This document shows, one piece after another, positions 23,978-38,360 of a DNA stretch of 64,000 nucleotides (position 1 is the stretch's first letter; every line of letters begins with the position of its first letter). The stretch comes from Bigelowiella natans CCMP2755 (taxonomy: Eukaryota > Cercozoa > Chlorarachniophyceae). Position numbers and translations under genes: made by a program. A model generated the notes under the pieces. The model saw nothing but the letters and a program-made list of their open reading frames with translations, was not told the origin of the DNA and made no database searches. The stretch spans positions 61,001 through 125,000 of the forward strand of contig ADNK01001725.1 of assembly GCA_000320545.1 (NCBI GenBank). Reading direction: 5' to 3'.

Positions 23978-26776
23978 TTAGGCGTATTCCTCCCACTCGC
24001 TATCACCGTATAATAGTATTGTACACACGTTTGAATCCACTAGATCATGGTCTATTCCAAGCTGCCATTTCAAATGAAAAGCAGCCTTCTCATCCCTTTG
24101 ATTCGTTCCTCCTCCCTCATGAAGCTTTATTAGCGTCGATATGTACCTTGACATCGTGGTAGTAACGGAGGAATATTGAGTCATATACATCACGCTAGTA
24201 ACAACATTCACTTCATCACCCGCTTTCGATTTACTAAAGAGGAACTATTTTCCCTATGTAGCGGTCAGACACCGTCATTGTCATCCACATCTTATTCGTT
24301 GCCAACTTGCGCTATATATATTATATATTTGCCTAATCATTGCATGCAAGCACCACTTGTTCCTCCTCCTCTTCATCATCATCACCATCATCATCATCTT
24401 CATCTTCTTCTTCTTCTAATTTTTATTCTCATTATCATAATGTGACCACGGATTCAACCTATCTGCTGCTTCTTCATTTTCGAAATATCCTAAATAGAGT
24501 ATAGAGAAGGAAGGAGAGAGAGAGGGGGGTCTTAGAGACGCTGAACAGGTGTTCGATGCTGACTAGCAAAAACAAATATCAATAAAACTACAACAACGTG
24601 TTGGAAGGAGGAAATGCAGAGTTGAGCCGCCACTTGCAAAAAATGCAACTGCAATATGGAGGAGCATTAAGATTACAGGTAGAGGACAGTGACCGTTCTG
24701 AAGCATAAAGGCTTTCCTGCATCTCAACAGCATTGCTAACTCGTAAAAGTTGTACTCAGGATGATACCTAACATACATTGTTATCATGTTGGTGCTCGTA
24801 AAGAGCTCAATCTAAAGCTGCAATGTTTACCGATGTGCCGTGACACGTTAGTGATTAGAATAACACATCATAAATAGCCTTAGTAGGCCTTTCGCCAAAC
24901 TGTGAAAGATTTCTTTTTATTTGACATGGTATTACTGTACAGCCCAGAAGCTTCCATTGAGATGGTTGATAGTAGCTGCCTACAGGTGAGAGATAAGCAA
25001 CAGCCAATGGGATGTAATGGGATCACAATAACAACAATTGATAGTCAATACTTATGCAGTATAGCAAGTTAGAGGTAGAAACAATAGAGAAGATACTACG
25101 CCAGTGCCCGCAAAGAAGCTTTAATGAAACCACAATGAAGAGTAGCAGCAGCAGCAGTAGTATTCAATTGTATTGTGCTGTATTGTATTGTATTGTGTTG
25201 TATGAGGAGGAGGAAGTACTTGGATTGATGTATGATAGTTTCCAGCTAGTACTAACCCTCCTAGTTATTATTTGCAAGTAGTAATCACAATTTTAGTAAA
25301 GGTGAAGAAGATGATAATGAACTAAAATACACACAAATATACACGGTTTCGACTGTGAATTGTCACTATCATTTCCGTAGTCACGACAACAATCATAACA
25401 AAATACTGCTACTACAACTTCTACTACTACTATCACAACTGCTAGTAGTAAAAGCAGCATTCTACTAGTAAGCACCTGGTGGCAAGTGTGTCGCCTCGTC
25501 GAAATGAGATGTAAATGCATCGAAAACCGTGCTTTTCCCTAAAGACAAGATCATCATCACGAAAGAGTCTCTTCTAACCTCTCACTCACTAGAAGTAGCA
25601 TCTACGTATGGCATCTCTGAACATCCTCTCCTCTACTTTCTATGGCTTAGTAAATGTGCCAAAGAAGCAATCTATCAACAACACAAGGTGCGGCAGTACG
25701 CTATCAACATCTCTAGTAGAAGTACTGCGCTCCAAAGGTGACAGTGATACAATGATATAATGAGGAGGAGAAGGAAAGAGAGGGGGATATGACCATGAAA
25801 CATAGGATGGGAACGACCGGCTTCTGTCAACTACATCAGATTATTTTGTTTACAAGTTAGTAGTGGTAGTAGTAGTAGTAGTAGTAGTTAAAGTAGTGAA
25901 TAGTTGCAGTACAACTCATTCACTTACTGATTTCCTTGCTCTATCCCCCACTCTACTTTTGCAATCGATCTTGTCAATTGGTTGGTAGGACTGACCTGGA
26001 TCTTTCGGGAGATACCAACCTCTCTTCCCCTTGGGTTTTTCATGCAAACGCCACCAGCAGCTACGACAGCTACCTAGACGACCACGAGATGACAATTACC
26101 AAGAGAAAGAGCAGAATGAAGACAAAAATAGAAACAAGCATCGGTAATATTTGCTACCAAGGAAGCATACAGAAAACGCACAAAAAACGTACTACGACCT
26201 GCAATGCCCAGCAGCTTCCGAATTGAGGGATTCCAGCCATAAAAACATCCTTGCAAAAACTAAACAACGGCAGCCAACAACGATAATGGAATAGTAATGG
26301 CGACATAACAATGAAGACGAAAAGGAGGTGAAGAAGGTGGTGAAAGAGGAAGAGGAGGAGGGTGAGAATACCGGCAAGAAGAAAATAAAAATAAATCATG
26401 TGTGACAAAGTGGTGTCATAGAAACTACTACTTCGTACTTCCGTTCCAGATAACAAATACTACAAATGCTGCTGCAAATTCTTACTCTATCTGTTTATTG
26501 ACATTGCACTCTCCAGAGTAGATTGTAAGAGATGACCCCGTCCAGGCAACTAATAGCAACAGTAGTAAGTAGTAGTAGTAGTAGTAGAAATGAGTAAGTT
26601 TTAGGGTTTATATGTTCTCTGTTTATCTGTACTTGTTACAACGCAAATGTATTCTAAGATTGTACTACCTCCATCGTATTGCTCAATATCAGCTATTCGT
26701 AATGAGAAGTTATCGTCTGCAGGATAAACAATATCCACTTCGCAAGGAGTCTGCACAATCAAGAGGAGAGGAGAGA

Positions 26777-26808
<32 letters not shown>

Positions 26809-26932
26809 AGCGACAAGGGAGAAAAAAATAACAAAGGAAGTCAAGTGCGCTAAGAAGCATGTTTCACTGTCCACCTTCCCCTTCCTTCACCTTCTCTCTC
26901 CCTCTCTCACTCTCCGTGTGTGCTTTTGAAGT

Positions 26933-26976
<44 letters not shown>

Positions 26977-27226
26977 AGGAGCACAGAGCACAATAATAAG
27001 GCACGACGGTGTGCTACTCAGACCGGGGTATGATTCCTTAGCATATTTTCATAAAGCACTCCTGCAGTCGAAGCGCCTCTAAACAAATGAACAAAAGGGA
27101 GGGCGAGGAGGATGTTTATTCGCTCATCTTATGCTTTGCTTGGATGATACGGTTGAAGAACTTAGGTTGCAACCAAGCATTATTCTTCGCCGCGATCGAG
27201 TCGAAAAACACACAACCGGCTCAACG

Positions 27227-27259
<33 letters not shown>

Positions 27260-27570
27260 CAGCATCATTAGTATAATCAGTGATTCCCCATCATCCACCA
27301 CCACCACCATCACCCTTGCATGAGCTCCTTGCGTCCGTCCTCAGAGTAGCCATCTAGGACAAGGTACTTCACGACCTTACCAACACTTCTTTTTCCTCTG
27401 AAATGTTGTTGCCCAAAAAGCAAGATTCAAGAGCGAGCGAGGAAGTATTGATAATCATGCAGAAGAAAGGCGAATGTTGTGTGAAGTACGGAAACGTCAT
27501 CGTACTCTGCATGAGACGATGATGAAGAAGAGAAGGATCTCCTACAGCTGGAGAGGAATCGGCGATACAT
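23978..27570 (-). CDS. Class I glutamine amidotransferase-like protein, bacterial type, with mitochondrial presequence
   Basis: Exons: 27570-27506, 27397-27314, 27078-27024, 26750-26669, 26549-26486, 26259-26199, 26073-25996, 25830-25794, 25538-25476, 25260-25220, 24979-24936, 24767-24694, 24489-24459, 24146-23978; 315 residues plus stop. The start MYRRFLSSCRRSFSSSSSS is a classic mitochondrial presequence. Motifs: VKYLVLDGYSEDGR, VDIVYPAD, WTGSSLTIY, nucleophile elbow FGSCWALQ with Cys133, NPRGREVGISRKI, HPMFHGK, and catalytic His227 and Glu229 in YHPEYNFYEL. The layout matches single-domain type 1 amidotransferases common in alpha-proteobacteria, not the fused CarA, GuaA or TrpG enzymes. 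The likely chemistry is glutamine hydrolysis to ammonia or hydrolysis of a related substrate; the true substrate is unknown. Confidence 0.92.
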
Positions 27571-28357
27571 CAACAGCCAGAGATGCAGTTAGCAAGGGTG
27601 AATGAGTTGTGTTCTGTTTCTGCTTTGTTGCTCCAGTAGATCTCAGACCGTCTCCTCCTACCTGTCAGGAGAGAGCACAACCGAGCACACGTCGTCGCTA
27701 GTAGATCTATCTCCTACTAAACTAAGCTACTAGATCTACGACGTCGCAGAAAGACATGATGATCGATCTCCCCTCATTCTTATCCTGCGACATCCAATCT
27801 TCCGATAGGGCCTTTGATCGATTTTCACAAGGGAGGGTCTCTGACAAACAGACCGCTTATTTAGATCAACCACGTACATTTATCGCAATTTTACGAAGGA
27901 ACTCTCTAAAACCAGAAAAATAATAAGGGGTTTTGGTTCATGTCTATGTTTTTTGAATTCCGCTCCCGTTTCTAATATACAGAAAATCCAGGGCATCGGT
28001 CCAAAATCCTCAAGTATCGGATTTCAGCGGGCAGTGACAGATGCTTTTCATCAGGAGACGCCGCTCTTTTCGCATGAACCACACAATGAGCACTCCCAAT
28101 ACTGTGGGGATTTATGGCTGCGACAACATCTTTCAAATACGCATGAAATTTTTAACACAAGAATATTGCCAACCATCGGTTTGCATTTGTAAGTTGAAAG
28201 ATCACGGAAATCATGTAATAATGCAGCTTAAATATGTAGTCGCAGGTTAAAAAACTCCTTAGCTCCTTGAATTTGGAAAGATTGGTTGTCACTCTTTGAG
28301 GTGAGACAAGAGGCTGTAATTGCCCCCCTCTACCACTTCACACACCCATCCTCCGTT
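27571..28357. promoter_or_regulatory. Divergent gap: promoters of amidotransferase and phytoene synthase
   Basis: Both flanking genes start here and point outward. The sequence has no microsatellite and few GCATGC-type words. About 27690-27735 contains an imperfect inverted pattern around AGTAGATCTATCTCCTACT and CTACTAGATCTACGA. A plus-strand frame at 27953-28192 and one at 28286 in frame with the synthase probably belong to its leader. Confidence 0.4.
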
Positions 28358-30007
28358 ATGAGCATGCGCTCTCTCACAAGGAATGGGCTTGAAAGAGGCT
28401 TCCTACCTTGTTCTTATGTCCTCACACTAAGCCTAGTTCTTGCCGTATCAAGCGCAAACCCGGCCAAAAATCAGCCGTTGAGGAGAACAAGCCCCTCGTC
28501 AACAATACACAGAGTAGGCTCAAAGGCAGTGGTTGATAGGATAAGGCAGCGTGTTGTACAAAATCAAGCTAGGCAAAAGACTGTTGCTTCCCAGGTTCGC
28601 AGTGTGGTTTTTCACAACGCGATTGAGTTAACATAATCGCGGCTCTTCTTGTGTTGTTATGTTTTGTTTCAAGGTGGCAATGCCTTCCGAAATCGGTGTC
28701 AGGCCAAGTGTGAATCCGATGGAAGATATGCTAAAGGCAAAGTTCGAAAAATATGCCCCGGAGAAAAGAGGTACTAAAGTCCATGTATTTAGTGCTCTGA
28801 CATAACCTTACATTTACCCGAGCCTTAAAAATAAAGATTAGGTTCCCAATTAATCTCCTTTCTTTTTTACACTCCTAATGCGTGATTTTACCTCTCTTCT
28901 TATCTTCCCCTTTTTTCTACCTCTATTACCAATGCTAGAACCAACTGTTGAAGTGATGAAGAGAGCTATCAGTGAACAAATTGAAGCTATGGTATTGAGG
29001 TGTCTGTAATGATGATAAAATATGATGATGACGATAGTAGCGGATACGATAATGATACTCATTAGACCTTGATTATGAAGGAGAGCGAGTGATAAACAAT
29101 TTGACATGGACTATAATAATTTCTCTCTTCATTATCTTGAGCCAAGTTCACCCCTCGCTGCTTTCCCATCCCCCCTCATCTCCTCCTTCTCTAAAGAATG
29201 GAAACAGGCAACTAAGACCTGTGCAGCTGAATGCCGACCAACTCGATAAAGCATACGGGTGATGAGATGAATCAATGAATCACTACTTGTGGTGGCGACG
29301 CTTTGTTGAATCATCGTGTGTTAGAGTATGGCAACTACAACAACAGCAGCAGCTAGTCTCCTCTAGAGTATTGAGAGTTGTCGTCTGCACTTGCATTGTA
29401 TCGCTCATAAACGTTTCATGTTGCTTCTCAGTGTCGCTGAGGCCATTACAGACGAATACGCAAAAACATTTTCACTCGGTATGATGGTACTAGCTGTTAC
29501 TCAATGATTTATAAGTTGTGGTAGCATGCGTGGTCAATCTCGTCGTTATCTCTTATATGGATATGTTTCGGACGTAAAAGCTGTTTTTAAAAGAGATTTT
29601 TTAACAAATTTAGCATTGCTTTTGATTCTTTCTAAGTGGTGATTATGATAATTATGATGATGGTTATGAAGATTATATATTGTGATAATGATGGAACGAC
29701 AACGCATTTTCTATTATGGCCTATTGTATGTTGTTTGTTGGCTTTCGTTTTCTACCTCCTCTCATATCATTATGACATACACACTAAGCACACACTAAGC
29801 TCACACACGGTATTGTTGATGATGGTTATCTTAGGCCTTCGTCTCATGGAAACAGAAAAGCAAAAGGTAGTGATGGTGGTGTCTATTATTGCCTCTACAA
29901 CTGCGCTCATAATAATAATAATTATTAATGTAACTCACACGGGTTAGTTCTATCTAGACGAAAATATAAAGAAGAATACGAATGTGGGGAGGGGGAGATA
30001 TCAATAT

Positions 30008-30078
<71 letters not shown>

Positions 30079-32785
30079 ATCCATAGTAGTAGGTAGTGTG
30101 TTGAACATCTCATTGACTTCGTTCACTATTGGTTATAATATAATTATTATGATTATTGTTTATCAGGCCGTATGGGCTATTTATGTGTGGTGTCGTCGCA
30201 CTGATGAGCTTGTTGATGGGTCAATTGCATCTCACATCACCCCAACGGTACTGATTCATGATTCAGTGATTGTTGTTTGTGGTGGTGTCACTGCTGCTGC
30301 TGCTGAAGATGATGATGATCCATCCAGCTATTCCTTCCTCCACTGCATGAAATATACATGTTGCTACCGTGGTGTGTGCTAATATGCTGCTAGTTTTCTC
30401 ATCATCAAATTATATCTCACATGATGATAATCTTAAAATGAAGCAAATACACTCTCCCAGTACTAACCATTCAATCTCATCATCACCATCTTCTTCTTCA
30501 TCATCTTCTTCGTGCACTCTTCTTCCTCTCTCTGTAACCTCTCTCTGTAATACTCACTCACACTATGTATGTTATTATAACACTTGGATACTATCAATTA
30601 AAGACTCTCAACAAATGGGAAGAAAGGCTAGATAAGATCTTTGAGGTAACATCATTTGATGATGATGACCTAATATCAGTTGTGACTTGCAATGATAGAT
30701 ATGTATTGATAGCATATCCATATCATCATCGTTATCATCGTCATCATCGTCGCAATCAATCATCAATCACGCTGATTCTCTGTTGAACGAACATGTACTA
30801 CTGCAGGGTTATGCATTCGACGCTCTGGATGCCACACTTGCTGATACTGCTGCAAAGTTCCCCATAGGAAAACAAGGATTCAAGGATATGATCGAAGGCA
30901 TGCGAATGGACTTGGTAGTACACTTCTTCTTATCAAGATATACAAAGCTGCTGCTGCTGCTGCTCTTATGTCTCTAAACGTAACTCTGAAGAACAAGTTT
31001 GGTGTTGATGATGATGATGATGCTCCTCTCGTTGATTGGTGCTTTCTTTCCTTGCTGCTAGTACAAGTCAAGATATCAAAACTTTGAAGAATTGAAGGAG
31101 TATTGCTACCGTGTTGCTGGGTTAGTTATCTATTTCTCGAGATATCCATTGCAGTATCATCCCTCTTCGTTATCATTAGCATTGTCTTCTCCTCTTTCTT
31201 CTTTTCTCTCTTTGTGATAATGATGATGACGATGATGAAACGGAACACATAATAATGATCCTATTTCATTCACTCTTTCTTTCTCGCCATAGTAACATGA
31301 TCTTATTTCTGCTGCATTGATTGCTCACTACCATGACCTAAAACAAAAATAATGAGCAATAATAGAAGTAATAATAATACCATCACCACCACTGATCGAT
31401 CAGAACTGTGGGATTGATGACGACACCTGTGATGGGTATATCGAAGGACAGCACCATGTCTGATACAGAAGTGCTTAACAGCGCAGTGGCACTCGGTACT
31501 ACTACTACTACTATTAACTACTATATAGTACTAACTACCAACCATTCTTCTTCTTCTTCTTCTTCTTCTTCTTCTTCTTCTTCTTTTTTCTTCGCCCTCT
31601 CTACTACCTACCTACTGTTCAGGAATAGCATTGCAGCTAACGAACATCCTGAGAGATGTTGGGGAAGATGCCCAGCAAAGGGATAGGTACTACTTCTACC
31701 GAGAACAACAACAATAAGAACGATGACGATGATGCAATGTGGGATATGTAGATAACGATCTTTCTCTCTTTCTCTCTACTCATGATCTCAGGATCTACCT
31801 CCCACTTGATGAGCTCGCTGAATTCGGCCTCACGGAAGCTGATATTCTCTCAGGAAAAGTCGATGATAGATGGAGGGTGGGTGATAATATTTGGGAAAAT
31901 CTCTACACACATACACACATAACGAGAGAGGGGGAGGGGGGGGAATAACAACTTCATGAGTCCATGCCATCATATTTTTGTTCATCACGGTCATATGGAA
32001 TAGTTTGTTTATTCATTCTCGCTACTGCAGGACTTCATGAAGTTTCAAATCAAAAGAGCTCGAGAATACTTCGCCATAGCAAAGAATGGTTAGTCAGAAG
32101 ATAGTTAGATAGATAGATAGATAGCAAGAAGTCTCTACTCTCCTCTCACTTCTGTGTTCTTTAATAAAAGTGTCAAGTCTTTTGTTATTGTTGTTGTTGT
32201 TGTTGTTGTTGTTGTTTCGTGTATGGCTAATGACGTTGTTCCCCCTCCTCCATCAACACGACCCATCATCATCACCACCACTGATCATGATTATCATGAT
32301 GATCGTCGTCCATTGACCAGGTATAGCATCGCTTGATCCTTCTGTAAGGTGGGCTGTATGGGGAGCAGGAATGGTTTACGGTAATCATCGTCTTCACACC
32401 ATCAGCATCATCATCGTGTTGTTATTATTGTAATTATCATTAAATTGATTGATAACCAAAATTGAGACACTACTCACTATTTGTTTATCACGTAATAGGT
32501 GAGATCTTAGATGCAATTGAAAAAAACGATTACGACAATTTAAATAGGCGAGCATATGTTCCAAGGTTTGTGGTGTTGTTACTGTGGTGAATCAGATGAT
32601 GAACATGATGATAAGACAACGATGGTTATGATGATGGTAATGATATCGATGATGACAACGGCAATGATGACGAAACATCACACATTCGAAAACGATCGTA
32701 TTAATGATAATGATAATAATACAGGTGGCGCAAATTTCAATTACTACCGGTTGCTCTCGTCCAAACACTTCTCATGAAGCCATAG
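28358..32785 (+). CDS. PSY: Phytoene synthase, plastid-targeted
   Basis: Exons: 28358-28594, 28674-28770, 28939-28991, 29197-29258, 29432-29478, 29835-29866, 30167-30247, 30604-30645, 30807-30914, 31062-31120, 31404-31495, 31623-31686, 31792-31876, 32031-32088, 32321-32380, 32499-32565, 32725-32785; 434 residues plus stop. It condenses two geranylgeranyl diphosphates to phytoene, the first carotenoid step. Diagnostic parts: [24 protein letters not shown] (first aspartate motif, D189-D193), MIEGMRMDL, and [11 protein letters not shown] (second motif, D315-D319). The N-terminus has a hydrophobic signal-like stretch, [15 protein letters not shown], followed by a basic Ser/Gln-rich segment: bipartite targeting to a complex plastid. 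An upstream in-frame ATG at 28286 exists, but the signal peptide favours 28358. Confidence 0.97.
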
Positions 32786-33784
32786 ATGATAACGTACTCG
32801 CACCAGGCGATAAGATGAGTAAATGTACACGTACGCACGGTAGATAAGCATTAGTTTTTACACATCGATGATGAGTTGTAAGAAGTGCCAGCAGCAACAA
32901 GATCGATCGTTAAGAGGCCGTATTTTTGAATAATACAGCAATCTGTGTAGCGCATTACCACTTCTAGACTTAATCTGTGAAAAGAAATTATAAGCCTTTG
33001 GAGTATTATGCAAAGCAATTGTAGGAGCAATATTTTGCATGCAATAATCGTTTTGGCATTATTAGTGATTAAATAGACTGATACACGATATAATATTGTT
33101 TATACATGATGTGCCATTTATGCACACATGTGCATGTAATAGCATCTGCGCAAGCAAGCCAACATAAGTGTCGTCTCCCAATGCAATGCACGATGAGGTC
33201 CATGTCCATTCACACCCCACCTAGCTTGTTCTAGTGCTGGCTGGCGGCGGCGGGGATCCGGTGGTACCATGCTAGCTATATGACTAGATAAGCGTTGGGT
33301 AGCACTACTACAGAGTACGATCGATTGAATCGTGTTGTTTCTGCTTGATGTGCATTATTGGTCACGCTAGCACGTGCTGTTATGCATCCATTGTTGATGC
33401 GCCACATGATGCTACACTACGGGATACTGCTATGTATTATGATGATGCTACATGCATCGTCATCATTAGTCATCGTAGTTTATTGATCAATATGTCGCCT
33501 CAAATCGCACATCGGTGGCCGTTACGAGATTGTGCAACCATCTTCGTCTGGAAGAAAATAGCCTGGAATAATAGTAGTAGTCACGGTGTTAGCGATAAGA
33601 AAACGACGAATAAAGTCCTCAGTTGCTATGGAAGAGAGTAGAGTTACAGAATGTCCGATCATCATCATCATCATCATCATCTTGATAATCTCTTATGTGG
33701 TGAGCATTCTCAGATCATGCCAAATGAGTGACGTCAACAATTATCGTAATACCGGTAGTATTCTTGACCATACAAGGACACTTG

Positions 33785-33816
<32 letters not shown>

Positions 33817-34083
33817 GTAGTAGTAGGAAAAAGAACAATCACGATATTAGTATCGAAATAGAACTAACACACATCTTATATAGTATATATTGAAAAATAA
33901 CGACAGGAATATTGATTCTATTACTGCTGTTGCTACTAATTTGAAACAAATTCCATATTTTATCTTATCCCCCTTCTCCTACTTCCAAGCTCCGTGATAT
34001 CCATACAGTCATTAATTACATAACAATCGATCCGTAAAGTAACGTTTCACAGTAGTAGCAAGGAGCAGTAGCAAGTAGTAGTA
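32786..34083. other. Convergent gap with TGCATG/GCTAGC island
   Basis: Between the 3' ends of phytoene synthase and the low-complexity gene. About 33110-33450 is rich in TGCACAC, ATGTGCATG, AATGCAATGC, CATGCTAGC and GCTAGCACGTGC, plus a GC-rich patch at 33240-33262 (GGCGGCGGCGGGG). From 33650 on there are ATC and GAA repeats and AT-rich DNA. No gene seen. Confidence 0.5.
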
Positions 34084-35158
34084 TTAGTAGCAGCTATTCG
34101 AGGGGCAATATACCTTTCCTGCTGTTTTGGAGGGTATATAACACTCGTCGCACTTCTCACAATGAAGACATCTGAAACACATATCATTATATATGTATAT
34201 TATATTTATGCATCATAAAGAAGAAGATAAAGAAGAAAATAAGAGGATAATGATGATAATGACGATAACGACAGTACAGCAACCTGTCATCTTGGCATCG
34301 CTGGCAGTTGTAGCAGTGTTTCCTGAGGAATAATAATAATAATCATAAGTTTAACATATACACTGATGAGAAAGAAGAAGAAAAAGAGGCAGAGCGAGAC
34401 GTCGTAGTACCGATGTCCAATATCTTTGCTGCACAACATCTGGCTGCAAAGGGAATACCACATAGTCTCTCCACAACTTGAGCACGTATACTTGTTGTTG
34501 TTGCGGAATATATCCATCTGCATCATCGTAATAATAGAGTAAACAATAACAATAACAACAACAAAAAGTGAGGAACACAACGATTCAGTGATTACTAAGT
34601 AGCAAGAGAACGATGCATGTTTGCAGAGAACATGTAAGTAGAAGAAGAAGAAGAAGAAGAAGAAAACATCATACGACAAGGAAGAACAAATAGAACGATA
34701 GTAGAGTTGCTGCTTGCTGCTGCAAATGGGGTGAGTTTAAGATGATGATGACGACGACGATGATAATAATGATAATTACCAAATGGATTTTATTTGTACA
34801 TCTCAAACAGCGTATACTTTCAGGTAGGTCTTCAACCTAAGAACAATCGCCAGGAGATAATGAGAAAGATATAGACACTAGTAGAACAATCGCCAGGAGA
34901 TAATGAGAAAGATATAGACTATGCTAATGGAAATCATTGGAAGAACAAAAGAGAATCATCATCAGACTTAACTCCCCCCACCAACTCCTTTTCTTTATGA
35001 TGAGCATTATTACCATATTCAGTATCATTATCACCGCTATCATGATCACTATCATCATCATCATCATCATCATCGGTCGTCACTATATAGATTTATTACA
35101 TGAATACGATTTAGATTCTGTACTATGCACATATCCCTCGAGATGTTCTGATCAGAAG

Positions 35159-35206
<48 letters not shown>

Positions 35207-36077
35207 GATAGTCGTAGCAGTAGTAGCAGGAGTAGTAGCAGGAGTAGTAGCAGTTGTTTTAGGAAAATAAAATAAGAATGAATTATGGTGATTGGATGAT
35301 AAAGAAGAAGAAGGAGGCACATCGTAACAATCTTAATCATTATCAGAGGAGTACTAATACATGTCGTGAAATCATGTTGTTTTTAGTGCTTGTATCTACA
35401 TAGTAGTAGAAGTACCGACCGAAAAACTAACACCATGACTCTCCAAGACGTTGATATTTCTCATGAATAGATAGTTTTTGTAGCAGGATGATGGTTTCGA
35501 GTCATCCTGTCGTGCTCCGGCTGCAGCTTCTTTATTATTTCCACCAATGAATCGACGATGAGAATAATAAGCCTTATTCCGCGGCAAAAGAGCAGCAGGA
35601 GCACCAGTATCTCTACTAGCTAGAGGAGTGTTGTTATTCATAACCACAAAGGACGATAAAGACGATGATGATGATGATGATGCGGAGGACATATGCTGCT
35701 GCTGCTGCTGTTGTTCTTGTTGTCGCTTTTGCAGTGGAAGATGCACAAGTTGATGCTGGTCCATCTCGTTATTCATTCTTCCTCCTCCTTTAGATTGAGG
35801 AAGAGAAGCACCTGTGGTAGTAGTAGTTGTAGTAGCAGCAGTACTACTGCCACCACTACTCTTCTTTGACATTGCTAATGTAGTAGTCCTTTGCTTCTTA
35901 ACCTTACATTCGTCTCCTCTTCTAGTATCAATCATGTATGATCTCCTCCTCCTCCTCCTCATCATCGTCATTGTTGTTGTTGTTCCCAAAGAACTCTGCT
36001 GCTGCTGCTGATGGTGGTGGTAGTTTTGATGATGCATCTGTTGTTGGCGATAAGGATGGTGGCTTGTCAGCCCCTCT

Positions 36078-36118
<41 letters not shown>

Positions 36119-36422
36119 ACGAAGGAATCTAAAGCGGCGACGTTGGTGGTGATGGTGGATGCTATTACTAAATGATGAGGAGGGAGGAGGAGGAGCAGAG
36201 GAAAGTTGTTCGCGGGGATGGTAGTAGTAGCTGTTATTATACTGCAATGATGAGGGTGAAGGAGCAGAAGGATGGTAGTGGGTATTACTATACTTCAATG
36301 ATGAGGAAAGAGGACCAGAAGGAGTAGAAGTCATAGGTGTAGTAGTAGCAGCAGTAACAGCAGATCGAACAACTCCTGCTGCCTCCTTCTTCTTCTTGTT
36401 CTTCTTCTTCGTTGGTCGATTG

Positions 36423-36458
<36 letters not shown>

Positions 36459-36592
36459 TTACTGCTACTTGGTTTCTTGGTTGCAGACGTAGATTTGCTA
36501 CTATTACTACCACTACTACCACTGTTACTACTACTACCACCACTACTACTTCCAACGGCGTATTGCTTCGATGATCTTCCCGAAGAAGCAGT

Positions 36593-36625
<33 letters not shown>

Positions 36626-38266
36626 TGTTATTTGTACAGGAAGTTGCGTCTTGGTGGTGGTGGTGGTGGTGATAGCTATTTTGCCATCACCATCTTCATT
36701 ATCATCACCAGCAGTAGTAGTAGTATCAGTAGTAGCAGCAGCAGCATCATCACCTTTGGATACTATCGGTTGGGGCGATTGTTTTTGCTGTTCTTGCTGT
36801 TGCGTTACCCTTCGTATTGTTTTGCCCTCGTCCTCCTCTGCCTCCACCTCCATAGATCCACTGTTAGCACTACAAGTCCTGGTGGTACTACTTCTACTAC
36901 GATGATGAGCTCCTACTCCTCCCTCCTTTCCTCCTTGCTGAAGAGGCTGCTTCTTGATATCACCGTCAGTAGCAGCAGTAGTAGCAACGCCAACATCTAT
37001 CTTCAATGGGAGACGAATTGAAAGATCATTATCACTTGTCTTTTGGCTCATCAAAGGAGGATGAGTTTTGTTAGCTAATACTGTAATGGGAGGGGCTCTT
37101 TTCCCTTCTGATGATTGAGTAGGAAGAGGGGGGGAAGCAGCAGCAGCAGCAGCAGTAGTAGCAGTAGTGGCGGATAATAATAGAGTACCAGTACCTGCTA
37201 CTAATGATTTTGATGATGATGATGGTAGTGGTGGTGGTGGTGGTGGTGGTGGGGCTGCTGCTCTTGCTGTTCTTGCTACTGATGCCGATGATGATGATGA
37301 TGATGATTGGGGAGGAGGTAGTGGCTTTCGAGCAGAGGCAGCATGTTTGACATCATCATCATCATCATCATCATCCTCTCGTCTTTCCTTGCTAATAACG
37401 GCTGGCTTTTCATTATAACTATCATCATTTGCTTTGCCGCAACTAATAATCTCCCGCTGTTGATGAGGCTGCTGCTTCTGCTTTGAGTGCTGCTTTTTCC
37501 TCCTTATTAGTAAGTGGTGCTGTCTGATTTTCTTGGAAGTGCTAATGCCGCTACTACTACTAACGATACCGTTGGAGGAGGAGGTGTTGCTGTTAGTACT
37601 ATTACAATTACTGCTACTACCTGATCCAGGTAGTATTTTACTACTACTACTACTACTACTATTGCTGCTACCTGATCCAGGTAGTAGTTTACGTGCTGCT
37701 GCTGCTGCTGCTGCTGCTACAGCAGAAGCCTGCAGGAGATGTTGGCGGCGACGCAAATGATGATGATGATTATGATGACTGAATACTCGTTTTTCGCTTG
37801 TACCTCTAGTATGAGCAGGTGGAATTGATTTACTGGAAGAAGCTGCTACCGCTGCTACTGTTGCTACTCTCTTAGCAGCTACCTCTTTCCTATCCCCTCC
37901 TTCTTCTAATGCTTCGACTACTTTGCCTCCTCCTCCTCGCCGTCCTCCTGTCTTTTTTGTTTCTTCTCCTCCAACTGTGCCTCCTACTGGTACTCTTGTA
38001 GTTGGTGCTTTCTGCTGATGGTGATGACTTTCTTCTTCTTCTTCCTTTTTGGCCATAAAATCAGCTCTTCCACTTCCCCCTCCTTCTCTTTGAAGAAGAG
38101 ACCGAGTTCTTCTCCCACTGTCTTCAATTCCAGACGATGTTTCTTGGTTCTATGGCGATAACAGTAGTAGTAGTAGTAGTAGTAGTATACAATAAAAAGG
38201 AATAATCATGATCAGGAAAATACTACCATTTAAATTTCTCCTCTTCTCTTTCAATGTCTTAACGCA

Positions 38267-38360
<94 letters not shown>

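Noticed and set aside
25529-25741. Plus-strand open frame of 70 residues
   Set aside because: It lies over amidotransferase introns and overlaps the exon at 25476-25538 on the other strand; no family signal.
35396-38056. Plus-strand poly-Leu/poly-Val frames opposite the 2.7-kb exon
   Set aside because: They are the complements of Ser, Gln and Ala codon repeats on the minus strand.
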